Origin: a virus
Length of the DNA stretch: 47,219 bases
Strand: one strand, 5' to 3'
Virus record (IMG/VR): IMGVR_UViG_3300025671_000111
Location: 1 to 47,219 of that record
Shown here: positions 37,007-44,511 of the stretch, piece by piece
Layout: each line of letters opens with the position of its first letter
How positions within the stretch are numbered: the first letter of the stretch is position 1
Notes under the pieces: generated by a model
The model's input: only the letters and a program-made list of their open reading frames with translations
Databases searched by the model: none
Told to the model about the DNA's origin: nothing
Position numbers and translations under genes: made by a program

Positions 37007-37814
37007 CTTTCTTCTTACCTAGTCGCTTGCGAACTATGTCTTGAGTCTTACGCATCTTAGCGGCGTACTTAGGATTCTTCTTGCGGTTAAATACTATCTG
37101 CTGATTTAAGCTGCTGATAATTCTAGATAAGTTACCACGTCTACTCTTAATTAACCAGCTAGCTAAACCGCTAGCAGATAAATCTCTGAACTTACCTTTA
37201 GCGTCAGGTGCGTCAGAGTCATGCCAGTCAGGAGCACCTTTAGGCTTCTTAGCTAACGGGCTACTAGACATGTTGGCTTTGTAATGCTTAAACATTTCTT
37301 TGCCTAACTCTTCACCTATTTTAGAGTCAGACTTGTAATGAGCTCTAGCTACGTTTCTACTGTACGATATATCTTTACCAGCTTTTCTAAACTTAGCTGC
37401 AGCTTTAGGGTACATATCAGCTAATACTTCACCAATTAAAACGCCCTGTGTTGAGTGACCAGACGGGTACGACGGAGTTTTCGTAGACTTAGCCTCAACG
37501 TTATCAAGCTTTATATTTCTTCTCTTAGCTAGTTCACTAGGTCTAGGTCTATTAAAATGTTTTTTTAATTTTAATATAGTACCTCTCGAGTCGTTAATAA
37601 GCTTTTTAACTAACGCACTAGGGTATTCTACACCTGCAGCATCAGAAGCTTTTTTAAATGTAGCTTCTATGTCGTCTTTTTCTTCAACAAACTTTTTATT
37701 AATAGGAATTTTAGATAACTGCTTGAGCTCCTGATCGGTGTCAAACGAGTTGTCACTAGGCGGTTTACGTTTCATAAACGGCTTTGCATCAAAGTCCTTA
37801 AATAAATTAGCCAT
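36996..37814 (-). CDS. PAP2-superfamily phosphatase with basic C-terminal domain
   Basis: A 272-residue protein with all three PAP2 motifs: KX6RP at 84-92 (KKHFNRPRP), PSGH at 117-120 and SRX5HX3D at 152-163 (Ser-Arg, His159, Asp163). These form the phosphate-binding and His catalytic site of acid phosphatase and vanadium-haloperoxidase enzymes. The C-terminal 205-268 (KFRDLSASGLASWLIKSRRG, then SLNQQIVFNRKKNPKYAAKM) is a basic DUF3175-like domain. There is no signal peptide or membrane span. Its substrate is unknown; a lipid or nucleotide phosphate is possible. Confidence 0.8.
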   Translation of the reverse strand: MANLFKDFDAKPFMKRKPPSDNSFDTDQELKQLSKIPINKKFVEEKDDIEATFKKASDAAGVEYPSALVKKLINDSRGTILKLKKHFNRPRPSELAKRRNIKLDNVEAKSTKTPSYPSGHSTQGVLIGEVLADMYPKAAAKFRKAGKDISYSRNVARAHYKSDSKIGEELGKEMFKHYKANMSSSPLAKKPKGAPDWHDSDAPDAKGKFRDLSASGLASWLIKSRRGNLSRIISSLNQQIVFNRKKNPKYAAKMRKTQDIVRKRLGKKKDGK

Positions 37815-37981
37815 TACTTTTTCTTCTTACCCATTTTACCAGGTCCACCAGCTTTTGTACAGCGTACTCCCCAGCCTGAAGCATAAGCGCTAGGCCATAC
37901 TTTAAACTTACGTTTAGCAGCTGTTTTACAAGCCGGACTAATGCCTTTTTTATAAGGCGCTCCTTTCATTTTAAATGCCAT
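37814..37981 (-). CDS. 55-residue basic MAFKMK protein
   Basis: MAFKMKGAPYKKGISPACKT, then AAKRKFKVWPSAYASGWGVR and CTKAGGPGKMGKKKK. The central 'CktAAKrKFKVWPSAYAS..gVrCtK' is conserved in small phage and giant-virus proteins. Two Cys and many Lys suggest nucleic-acid binding. The stop overlaps the phosphatase start by one base, and the leader matches three other genes here. Confidence 0.6.
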   Translation of the reverse strand: MAFKMKGAPYKKGISPACKTAAKRKFKVWPSAYASGWGVRCTKAGGPGKMGKKKK

Positions 37982-37985
37982 GATC

Positions 37986-38303
37986 TTAACAGTTCCATCT
38001 ACGTCTAGCAGCTTTACCTCTTTCAGAAGTCCAACTCTTTGATCTAGCGCAGAACGATTTTCTACGTTTAGCAGCTTTACTACCTGGCTTTAGATTTGAA
38101 GGCTTAGTAGTTACAGCTGTCTGTAAATTACTACCAGGGTTTTTACTTTTATATTCTTTAACACCTTTCTCTGTCATGCCGCCACCTGCTGCTCCACCGG
38201 TAGCGCTTTTGTCTTTAGCAACAGGATTAAAGTTTTTACCTCTACCTATTGTTCTTCGAGGCTCAGCTTTTTTGAAAGGGTTATTTAGTTGCTTATATGG
38301 CAT
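37986..38303 (-). CDS. Basic protein with KAAKRRKSFCARS motif (105 residues)
   Basis: MPYKQLNNPFKKAEPRRTIG, then a Gly/Thr-rich middle and GSKAAKRRKSFCARSKSWTS with the end RGKAARRRWNC. The 'AAkRRkSFCARs....K...RRRWNC' C-terminus resembles a DUF6321-type family of phage proteins. The leader shares NNPFKK with 36143-36418. It is probably an internal or DNA-bound virion protein. It overlaps the endolysin by one base. Confidence 0.6.
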   Translation of the reverse strand: MPYKQLNNPFKKAEPRRTIGRGKNFNPVAKDKSATGGAAGGGMTEKGVKEYKSKNPGSNLQTAVTTKPSNLKPGSKAAKRRKSFCARSKSWTSERGKAARRRWNC

Positions 38304-38764
38304 TACATTAATTCGTAATGTGTCTTACCGTTCTTCTTAACAGCTTTAAGACACCTGTGTCTGTTCTCTTCTTCTGATACGTAACTAACGTGTATCCACG
38401 CTGGGTTTTTATCGTCACCAAACTCCCAGATCATTTGATCATAATCTAGGTGATAGCGCATCCATTGGAACATTGCAGCATTGCTTTTATGCCCATATGT
38501 ATCATCAAGGTCGATAGCTTGACCTTTACAGTGTTGAGAGTTTTTACTACCACCGATAGCTACGTTTAGCTCAGGTGATCTGTAAAAACTATTTATTTTA
38601 ATAGGACCACCGACATGTTTACGCAGCGGCTCAAAAACTTTTTCAGCTATTAGCTTCATGTTCTCAAGCTCTTCAACGTCAGGTATATTATCGATACCTC
38701 TACGTAAAGCAGTGTTTGAACGAGTGGCTTCTCTATAACTTATATGATCACTTATATTATCCAT
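38303..38764 (-). CDS. Peptidase M15 endolysin
   Basis: A 153-residue protein with the M15 zinc site: NSFYRSPELNVAIGGSKN, then SQHCKGQAIDLD (His78, Asp85) and PAWIHVSY (His125). It cuts D-Ala peptide links in peptidoglycan. No signal peptide is present, so release would need the holin at 14019-14447. The holin and endolysin lie in separate late blocks here. Confidence 0.88.
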   Translation of the reverse strand: MDNISDHISYREATRSNTALRRGIDNIPDVEELENMKLIAEKVFEPLRKHVGGPIKINSFYRSPELNVAIGGSKNSQHCKGQAIDLDDTYGHKSNAAMFQWMRYHLDYDQMIWEFGDDKNPAWIHVSYVSEEENRHRCLKAVKKNGKTHYELM

Positions 38765-39069
38765 TATTTTACTATTACTGTTAAAGGATCTGTCGCACTT
38801 ATGTCAGCCGACGTTTGAGTTGTTAGCTTTAAGCTAAATGAACTATTGTCAAATGTTATACCGTCATCAAACACTAACGTAGTCAAACCTGGTATATCAG
38901 TTCTAAGTAAGTAGTACTTATTAGCAGACTCGTCTTCTAAAAACAATTGTATTCTAACATCAGTGCTAGCGTGTGTATTAGCCATGTGTATTGACTCAAT
39001 GCTATTCTGTTCTTTGTACAGAGCTACTAGAGTTGTAGTTGTAAGACTTGTTATGTTAAATAATTGCAT
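38764..39069 (-). CDS. Beta-rich virion-type protein (101 residues)
   Basis: MQLFNITSLTTTTLVALYKE, then IRIQLFLEDESANKYYLLRT-like strands (the actual text has DVRIQLFLEDESANKYYLLR) and FSLKLTTQTSADISATDPLT. It has no enzyme motif. Similar small beta proteins sit beside fibre genes in marine phages. It overlaps the endolysin gene by one base. Confidence 0.5.
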   Translation of the reverse strand: MQLFNITSLTTTTLVALYKEQNSIESIHMANTHASTDVRIQLFLEDESANKYYLLRTDIPGLTTLVFDDGITFDNSSFSLKLTTQTSADISATDPLTVIVK

Positions 39070-39096
39070 TATGCTAATGTATGAGTTTTTGACATG

Positions 39097-39546
39097 CTAT
39101 GATAACGATATATCTGCTGTTTTAGTTACAGGCGATCTTCCGCTGCTATCAACAACAGTAATTCTAAGTGTGTAACTACCTCTATTGTTTATTACATCAA
39201 ACTGTAAAGTATGGTTGGCAGTTCTTAAGTTCTGACTAACCTTAGCTGTATTAAACAATATAGCGCTTGCTTGTGATGAAGATATCGTTGTAGTATTCCC
39301 TCTTAACGCCGTGCTGCTTGACGTTCCAAAACCTGGGAATGTAGACTTGTCTTTATTGGAGCTGATTTCACCTCTAAGATAGTCTAATTCCTCTTGCATC
39401 TTTTGCATCTGATACATTAAAGCTGACTCCGCAGGGAATGCATCTAAACCAGCATGCTCGTTATTGTTAAACCTAGTTTCCATCCTTGTCAGGTCAGAAC
39501 CAGTCTTAGCGTGTATTCTTGAATATCTTTTATTTTCTAATGCCAT
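39097..39546 (-). CDS. Virion-type protein with coiled-coil middle (149 residues)
   Basis: MALENKRYSRIHAKTGSDLT, then a coiled coil ESALMYQMQKMQEELDYLRG and a beta-rich C-terminus (TLQFDVINNRGSYTLRITVV). It resembles a fibre-associated or base-of-fibre protein. It overlaps the fibre-type gene upstream by one base. Confidence 0.55.
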   Translation of the reverse strand: MALENKRYSRIHAKTGSDLTRMETRFNNNEHAGLDAFPAESALMYQMQKMQEELDYLRGEISSNKDKSTFPGFGTSSSTALRGNTTTISSSQASAILFNTAKVSQNLRTANHTLQFDVINNRGSYTLRITVVDSSGRSPVTKTADISLS

Positions 39547-40598
39547 TATACACTTGTTATAGTTACGTAGCCTCCATAAAACTCGTCAGTTTCTCCGTCT
39601 GATAGAACTTCTATAAGTAAATAGTTCGTTGTACTACTTGTGACATCTGTTATATCAGCTTCAGTACCAATGCTTGTCGCACTAGATTTAGATGTTACAG
39701 TGCTTGAGTTGATGTTTGCTTCGTATACTTTGTAGTTTTGAGATGTATCACTACCGTGAATCATAGCATGAGTTGCTTTATAACCAGTTGGTATGTTCAC
39801 GCAAACAAAAGCCGATGCAGAACCAAATGTTTTTAAGTGCACAGAACTACTTCCGATGCTACTGTCGTTTATCATAACAGGTCTACCAACGTCGTCAGCT
39901 ACAAAGTCTGATGGTAATATCTTTATTCTAGTTGTTGATCCATGCCAACCAAGCACGCTATTTAACGATATTGTTGTGGCTTGATTACCGGTGTCTCCAT
40001 AAAATATATTACCACTATCGAGATTCGGTACGTCATTAGTTCTACCAATTGCTGATACTAAAAGGCCTTGGCATATAGTACCATTTGTTTTAAGAACAAT
40101 ACCTACGTTTTGTATTTTGTTAGCACTACCAGTTATGTCAGATTTATTTTGAGTTAAATAAGGAGTTGAACCAGAGTCATCAACATATAATATATCACCA
40201 TCAGATAACCCTGTAAAGCCAGATATGTTGGTATTAAAAACACCTTGTGATATAGCAAAATTATCTTTAGTAGAAGATGTATTCATTTCAGCTTCAGCAA
40301 CACCTATACACGGCATCTTGCTAGCATCATTAGCATCAGCTATACCAACCTTGATTCTTTCGCTACCACCAATTTCACCTTTGGAATACAGTGGAGCTCC
40401 AGCTGGTATAGTTGAGCCTTCATCGTTTCTAATCTGAAGTCTTGATCTTTCCATAGGGTGAGTGCTTTTAACAAGCTCACCACTTGTCGTAACCATTATG
40501 GTGTACTCTTCAGTTGATTCTGTTAAATCTTCGAGTATAACCTTGTTTCTAAACCTTGAAACAAAATCCCATATATGTTGACCTATCCACTTAATCAT
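39546..40598 (-). CDS. Fibre-type virion structural protein (350 residues)
   Basis: The start MIKWIGQHIWDFVSRFRNKV, then ILEDLTESTEEYTIMVTTSG is a common lead of marine phage fibre or appendage proteins. The body is beta-rich and Ser/Thr/Gly-rich (GVFNTNISGFTGLSDGDILY, DSGNIFYGDTGNQATTISL). It probably forms part of a host-recognition fibre. It overlaps the T9SS gene by four bases (ATGA). Confidence 0.65.
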   Translation of the reverse strand: MIKWIGQHIWDFVSRFRNKVILEDLTESTEEYTIMVTTSGELVKSTHPMERSRLQIRNDEGSTIPAGAPLYSKGEIGGSERIKVGIADANDASKMPCIGVAEAEMNTSSTKDNFAISQGVFNTNISGFTGLSDGDILYVDDSGSTPYLTQNKSDITGSANKIQNVGIVLKTNGTICQGLLVSAIGRTNDVPNLDSGNIFYGDTGNQATTISLNSVLGWHGSTTRIKILPSDFVADDVGRPVMINDSSIGSSSVHLKTFGSASAFVCVNIPTGYKATHAMIHGSDTSQNYKVYEANINSSTVTSKSSATSIGTEADITDVTSSTTNYLLIEVLSDGETDEFYGGYVTITSV

Positions 40599-42808
40599 TT
40601 AACAACTTTATTGACGACGACGCGACCGTTCCAAATAATACGTACCATATACATTCCTGGAGGCCATAGGGACGCGTCTATCGCGTTCGTATTTGTTTTA
40701 GATACTATGATACGCCCATTTGAATCGATCACGTCTACGTCAACGTTTTGATTTATGTTTAACACGTTGCCCACTGGGTTTGGGTAGACAATTAAGTCTT
40801 CGCCAGCTAGCACGGATTCTATACCTGTTACACTACAGTAGTCATATGTTGCTTGGCAAGTAGCATCCCAAGCTTCTTCACAGCAATATGGATCAGCTTC
40901 AATAACCCAAGCATAACAATCATCGTTAAGCCAGAAGCCATCGCCGTAAGGTTCACCAACACCACTCACGCAACCAACAGCTTCGTATAAGCAGCTTTCG
41001 TTATCTGCTACATTAGCGAGTGGTTCAAAGTTATAAGCGTCTACATCCATGCAACCAGCTACTGGGTCGATGCAGTTACCGTTGTCGGTGTTAGCATCTT
41101 CGTCGTAGTTTAGAGCTAGTGGGTCCATACAACCATAAATAATCTCAATACAGCTACCGTTGTCTACGTTGGCTTCAGGGTTATAATTGAACATTGTAGG
41201 ATCAGTACAGCCAAACACAACTTCAATACACTCACCAGGGTCTGTGGCTGTAGCATCGTAGTTAAAAGCTGTTGGGTCTTGACAACCTACTATTTCTAGT
41301 TCATCACAAATGCCATCACCATCCGTGTCGTTGATACAGTGATTCATGCAGTCGTAGTATTCTACAGGATATGTACACTCAGTGTTAGTATTAGCTTCTT
41401 CGTTATAGTCGCAAGCTAAAGGATCAGTGCAGCCATAGATATGAGGTATACAACCATCGCCGCAGAAAGGTGTAAAGTTATATATAGTCCACTCTGGAGT
41501 AGAGAAAGGCTGTAAAGCGCTTTGACCATTGTTCATAAATGGATTATCTCCTTCGTTTAGTAGTGTGTCTCCATTAGCATTTAATACTAATATAGAGTTA
41601 TGAAGCGTCTGAAAAGCAAGTTCTTGCGGCGACTGTTGCTGAGTACCAGCTTGAAAGTAGTACACATCAACCTCTTCATCAGAGTCTAGCGTTAGCTCCC
41701 ACGTATGAACAAACTCACCAGGTGCCATACTAAACAACCACTGCTGATCGCCTTGCACCATACCGATGGTGGATGCTCCCCATCCATCACCAGCGTCATC
41801 CTCAAGTATAATCTCAAGAGTACAAGGGCTAGCGTAGTCTGCTATAGTAGCTAAGCTATCGTAGTTCAAGGCTGTAGGATCAATACAACCCCAAGTGTGT
41901 AATGTCATACAAGTGTCTTGAATCGTAGCAAGTGGGTTGTAATCTACGTAGTCGTCATCCATACAGCCAACTACATCTGGTTCAGGCTCACATGGCTCAG
42001 TGAATATAGGACCAGAGTACATAACAATACCATCCCACTCTTCAAAAGCTAAGTCCTCAAGCTCCCATAGAATACTGTCACATGAAGTAATTACGCACGC
42101 CCCATCCTGACCGCCTGACGCAGAACCGTTTAGTCCGTCACCAAATAAGTCGTATAAGATTAACTCAAAGCCTAGTTCTACACAGAAGTCATATGTGTAT
42201 GTTAGCATTTGATCACCGAAGTTATACTCGTTAACAAGCACCTCATGGTAAGGCTGTCCGTTTGATAAGTTCACTAGAGTGAATCCAGTTTCGTTAGGCC
42301 AAGTATCAAGAGTTAGCTCCATAGTCACTAAAGCCTGATCTTCGTTACACGATACAACGTTACAACTGCCGTTATCTATATTAGCCCATGGGTTGAAGTT
42401 GTTAGCCAACTCGTTCATGCAACCAAACACCGGCACGTCGCAAGGCTCGAGAGTAAAGTCAATTGTGTCTGCGGCTGCGTTGAACTCAAAGTTTGCTTCG
42501 TATAGTCCGCAGAAGTTCTTTAACTCGTAGTTACCCTGTCCGAACTCACAACATATACCGTCACCAAAAGTATCACTAATGATAAAAGTGTAATCACCTG
42601 CAGGTAAAAACACTGGTGTAGTTAGATATTGATTAGGCTGATACTGCGGGCTTGTTACAAGAATGCTATCGTCTTGCATAATTACCCACGAAGTTTCATT
42701 TGGGTATTGATCAACTTGTACAGCTACGTCTAGCCAGCTACCCTGACCCAGTACTGCACTAGCTAAAAGCCAAAACAGTATTACAAAAATGTATCCTAAC
42801 TTCTTCAT
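40595..42808 (-). CDS. Type IX secretion cargo protein with Cys-rich repeats
   Basis: A 737-residue secreted protein. Signal peptide 1-21 (MKKLGYIFVILFWLLASAVL, then GQ). Three related beta domains start near 25, 160 and 330 (YPNETSW, WPNETGF, DDAGDGWG). Eight 'GC-DP-A-NY-P-A--D-G-C' repeats begin near 129, 281, 307, 459, 508, 533, 559 and 585, with a DTDGDGICDELE calcium-loop-like stretch between. A Cys-rich module follows at 612-660. The end, YPNPVGNVLNINQNVDVDVI then PPGMYMVRIIWNGR, is the type A sorting domain of the type IX system. The host machinery should export it to the cell surface. Confidence 0.85.
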   Translation of the reverse strand: MKKLGYIFVILFWLLASAVLGQGSWLDVAVQVDQYPNETSWVIMQDDSILVTSPQYQPNQYLTTPVFLPAGDYTFIISDTFGDGICCEFGQGNYELKNFCGLYEANFEFNAAADTIDFTLEPCDVPVFGCMNELANNFNPWANIDNGSCNVVSCNEDQALVTMELTLDTWPNETGFTLVNLSNGQPYHEVLVNEYNFGDQMLTYTYDFCVELGFELILYDLFGDGLNGSASGGQDGACVITSCDSILWELEDLAFEEWDGIVMYSGPIFTEPCEPEPDVVGCMDDDYVDYNPLATIQDTCMTLHTWGCIDPTALNYDSLATIADYASPCTLEIILEDDAGDGWGASTIGMVQGDQQWLFSMAPGEFVHTWELTLDSDEEVDVYYFQAGTQQQSPQELAFQTLHNSILVLNANGDTLLNEGDNPFMNNGQSALQPFSTPEWTIYNFTPFCGDGCIPHIYGCTDPLACDYNEEANTNTECTYPVEYYDCMNHCINDTDGDGICDELEIVGCQDPTAFNYDATATDPGECIEVVFGCTDPTMFNYNPEANVDNGSCIEIIYGCMDPLALNYDEDANTDNGNCIDPVAGCMDVDAYNFEPLANVADNESCLYEAVGCVSGVGEPYGDGFWLNDDCYAWVIEADPYCCEEAWDATCQATYDYCSVTGIESVLAGEDLIVYPNPVGNVLNINQNVDVDVIDSNGRIIVSKTNTNAIDASLWPPGMYMVRIIWNGRVVVNKVVK

Positions 42809-43177
42809 TTAAAAATCACTATATATAATTTCATCAACTACACTTTGTACTTCTTTGCGCGTAGCTTCTATCTTCATCATAATATTACCTTGAAATCTTT
42901 CGATCTCTTTACCGTTAAATACTATGATAGTAGGTACAACTACAATATCATAGTCAGCTTGGTAAGTGCCATCTTCGATATTAACGTTCATAACACTGCA
43001 GTCTTTTAGATCATCTAGATAATCTACTCCATTAGCCTCGTTCCAACCAGCGTTAAACTGTACTACACAAATATCGCTGTTACACATGTTTTGACTTAGC
43101 ACTGTTCCGCCAACAAGCATAAACAGCATTAACAGTATGTATGTTAACACAGTTTTGAAGTTCAATGTCTCTTCCAT
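42809..43177 (-). CDS. Membrane-anchored or secreted degenerate thioredoxin-fold protein
   Basis: A 122-residue protein with a hydrophobic lead (VLTYILLMLFMLVGGTVLSQ). The rest follows a thioredoxin strand order: ICVVQFNAGWNEANGVDYLD, then CSVMNVNIEDGTYQADYDI and VVVPTIIVFNGKEIERFQG with the conserved cis-Pro. The CXXC redox site is replaced by FNAGWN, so it should not work as a normal thioredoxin. Two other Cys lie elsewhere. It is tightly placed between envelope genes. Confidence 0.65.
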   Translation of the reverse strand: MEETLNFKTVLTYILLMLFMLVGGTVLSQNMCNSDICVVQFNAGWNEANGVDYLDDLKDCSVMNVNIEDGTYQADYDIVVVPTIIVFNGKEIERFQGNIMMKIEATRKEVQSVVDEIIYSDF

Positions 43178-43179
43178 AA

Positions 43180-43464
43180 CTATTTTAGTTTGTCAATTTT
43201 TTCTTCGATACGATCAAGATCTTCTTTAAGTTCTGATACGTCCTCCTGCGTTGTCATAATGGTCTGACGTACTAGCTTATCTTTCATGTCAAACTCCATG
43301 CGAGTTACGTCTGGTGGAAGTGGTTCAGGTAATTCTTTTGCTAAAGCTATATCAGCTTGTAGCGTAAAGTACATACCAATTAAAGCAGCTAAACCTGCTG
43401 ATGCCATACCGATTGTTTTGAGGTCTAATGTTACTTTAGTATCCTCACCTATTTGTTTTGCCAT
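43180..43464 (-). CDS. Small single-span membrane protein with coiled coil (94 residues)
   Basis: MAKQIGEDTKVTLDLKTIGM, then a span ASAGLAALIGMYFTLQADI and a C-terminal coiled coil (TTQEDVSELKEDLDRIEEKI). It resembles small phage membrane proteins sometimes proposed as spanin- or holin-like. No lipobox is present. It sits between the OM-barrel gene and the thioredoxin-fold gene. Confidence 0.6.
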   Translation of the reverse strand: MAKQIGEDTKVTLDLKTIGMASAGLAALIGMYFTLQADIALAKELPEPLPPDVTRMEFDMKDKLVRQTIMTTQEDVSELKEDLDRIEEKIDKLK

Positions 43465-43467
43465 ATC

Positions 43468-44511
43468 TTAAAAGATTACATAGTTTACACCACACTTAAA
43501 GTTGTACCACTCTCTGTTCCAGTACTTGTAATATCTACCTTCGAGAAATACTCCTAAGCTTTTCTTAAACTTCTTACCAAAAATCAAACCACCAGAGTAA
43601 TCTAACCATTGTCCATCTACCGTATTGTGATACATATATTCACCTCCAGTGTCGTAATGATAGGGTAAAATGTTTCCCCATGAGTGGAACCAGAAGTCGT
43701 CTGTAAAGTGATAGAAGTCGTATCCGGCAACCAACGAGTAATTCCATTGATCAGTGAGTTCATTTCTTTTTCTAGCAGTGTATTCAGATAAGATCTCAGG
43801 GATAGTGACTGCTTCCCAGACTTCAGTGCTTGTTGCAACGATTGTTCCGTCAGGAGCGAGGTACTCGCCTGTAACAAGGTCGTGTGTATATCCTTCCTCA
43901 AGTGCGAGGTAAGTGTAGTGAATATCTCCGTTTGAAAGTCTCCACTCTTCAAGTGGATCATATCCGTAAGGCTCTGAGATACGTTGTGCGATACCTGCGT
44001 GAAGAGAGAACTTTTTACCGAGCTTAAGTCTATATCTTTGTGATCCTTCAAAGTACCCAACATCTGCAAACCCGTCTTCAAGGTATTCAACCTTTGCCAT
44101 GAACTTATCTCCAATGTAGCGAAAAAAGTGGTGTTGGTTGAAGAACTCTCGGCCTTGCTGTCTTTCGTATGTAACCTCTCCAAGGAACTCTATACCGTTG
44201 CGCTTACCGATGTTAGCATCAGCAGACCACGATGTTTCTGTTCCGTCGTAGAAAGCGTTGGCTCTGTTTTCATAACCAAACCTAGCGATCTTACGTACAC
44301 CAATAGATAAGCTGTAGTCAAACGGTGTTGATATAACTTCCTCGTTCAAACCGTCAAGTATTGAGTATACTGTTTGATCTGATACGGAGTTACCTCCGTT
44401 AACAGCCGCGTAGAATGTAGAAAACTTAAATGCTTTCTTTAACTCTTGAGCTTGCAGTACTGTGCAGCTAAATAGTAAGGTTAATAATAAACTTAATCGT
44501 GGTAGTAACAT
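43468..44511 (-). CDS. Predicted outer-membrane beta-barrel protein (347 residues)
   Basis: The signal peptide MLLPRLSLLLTLLFSCTVLQ is followed by AQELKK; LFSC could also be a lipobox. The mature part alternates aromatic and polar residues over many strands (FGYENRANAFYDGTETSWSA, LGKKFSLHAGIAQRISEPYG, WNYSLVAGYDFYHFTDDFWF) and ends in the aromatic strand WYNFKCGVNYVIF, a typical outer-membrane beta-signal. It probably sits in the host outer membrane. A receptor-masking or export role is possible. Confidence 0.7.
   Translation of the reverse strand: MLLPRLSLLLTLLFSCTVLQAQELKKAFKFSTFYAAVNGGNSVSDQTVYSILDGLNEEVISTPFDYSLSIGVRKIARFGYENRANAFYDGTETSWSADANIGKRNGIEFLGEVTYERQQGREFFNQHHFFRYIGDKFMAKVEYLEDGFADVGYFEGSQRYRLKLGKKFSLHAGIAQRISEPYGYDPLEEWRLSNGDIHYTYLALEEGYTHDLVTGEYLAPDGTIVATSTEVWEAVTIPEILSEYTARKRNELTDQWNYSLVAGYDFYHFTDDFWFHSWGNILPYHYDTGGEYMYHNTVDGQWLDYSGGLIFGKKFKKSLGVFLEGRYYKYWNREWYNFKCGVNYVIF

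Noticed and set aside
42809-43177. Active thioredoxin
   Set aside because: The CXXC site is absent (GWN instead), so only the fold is claimed.
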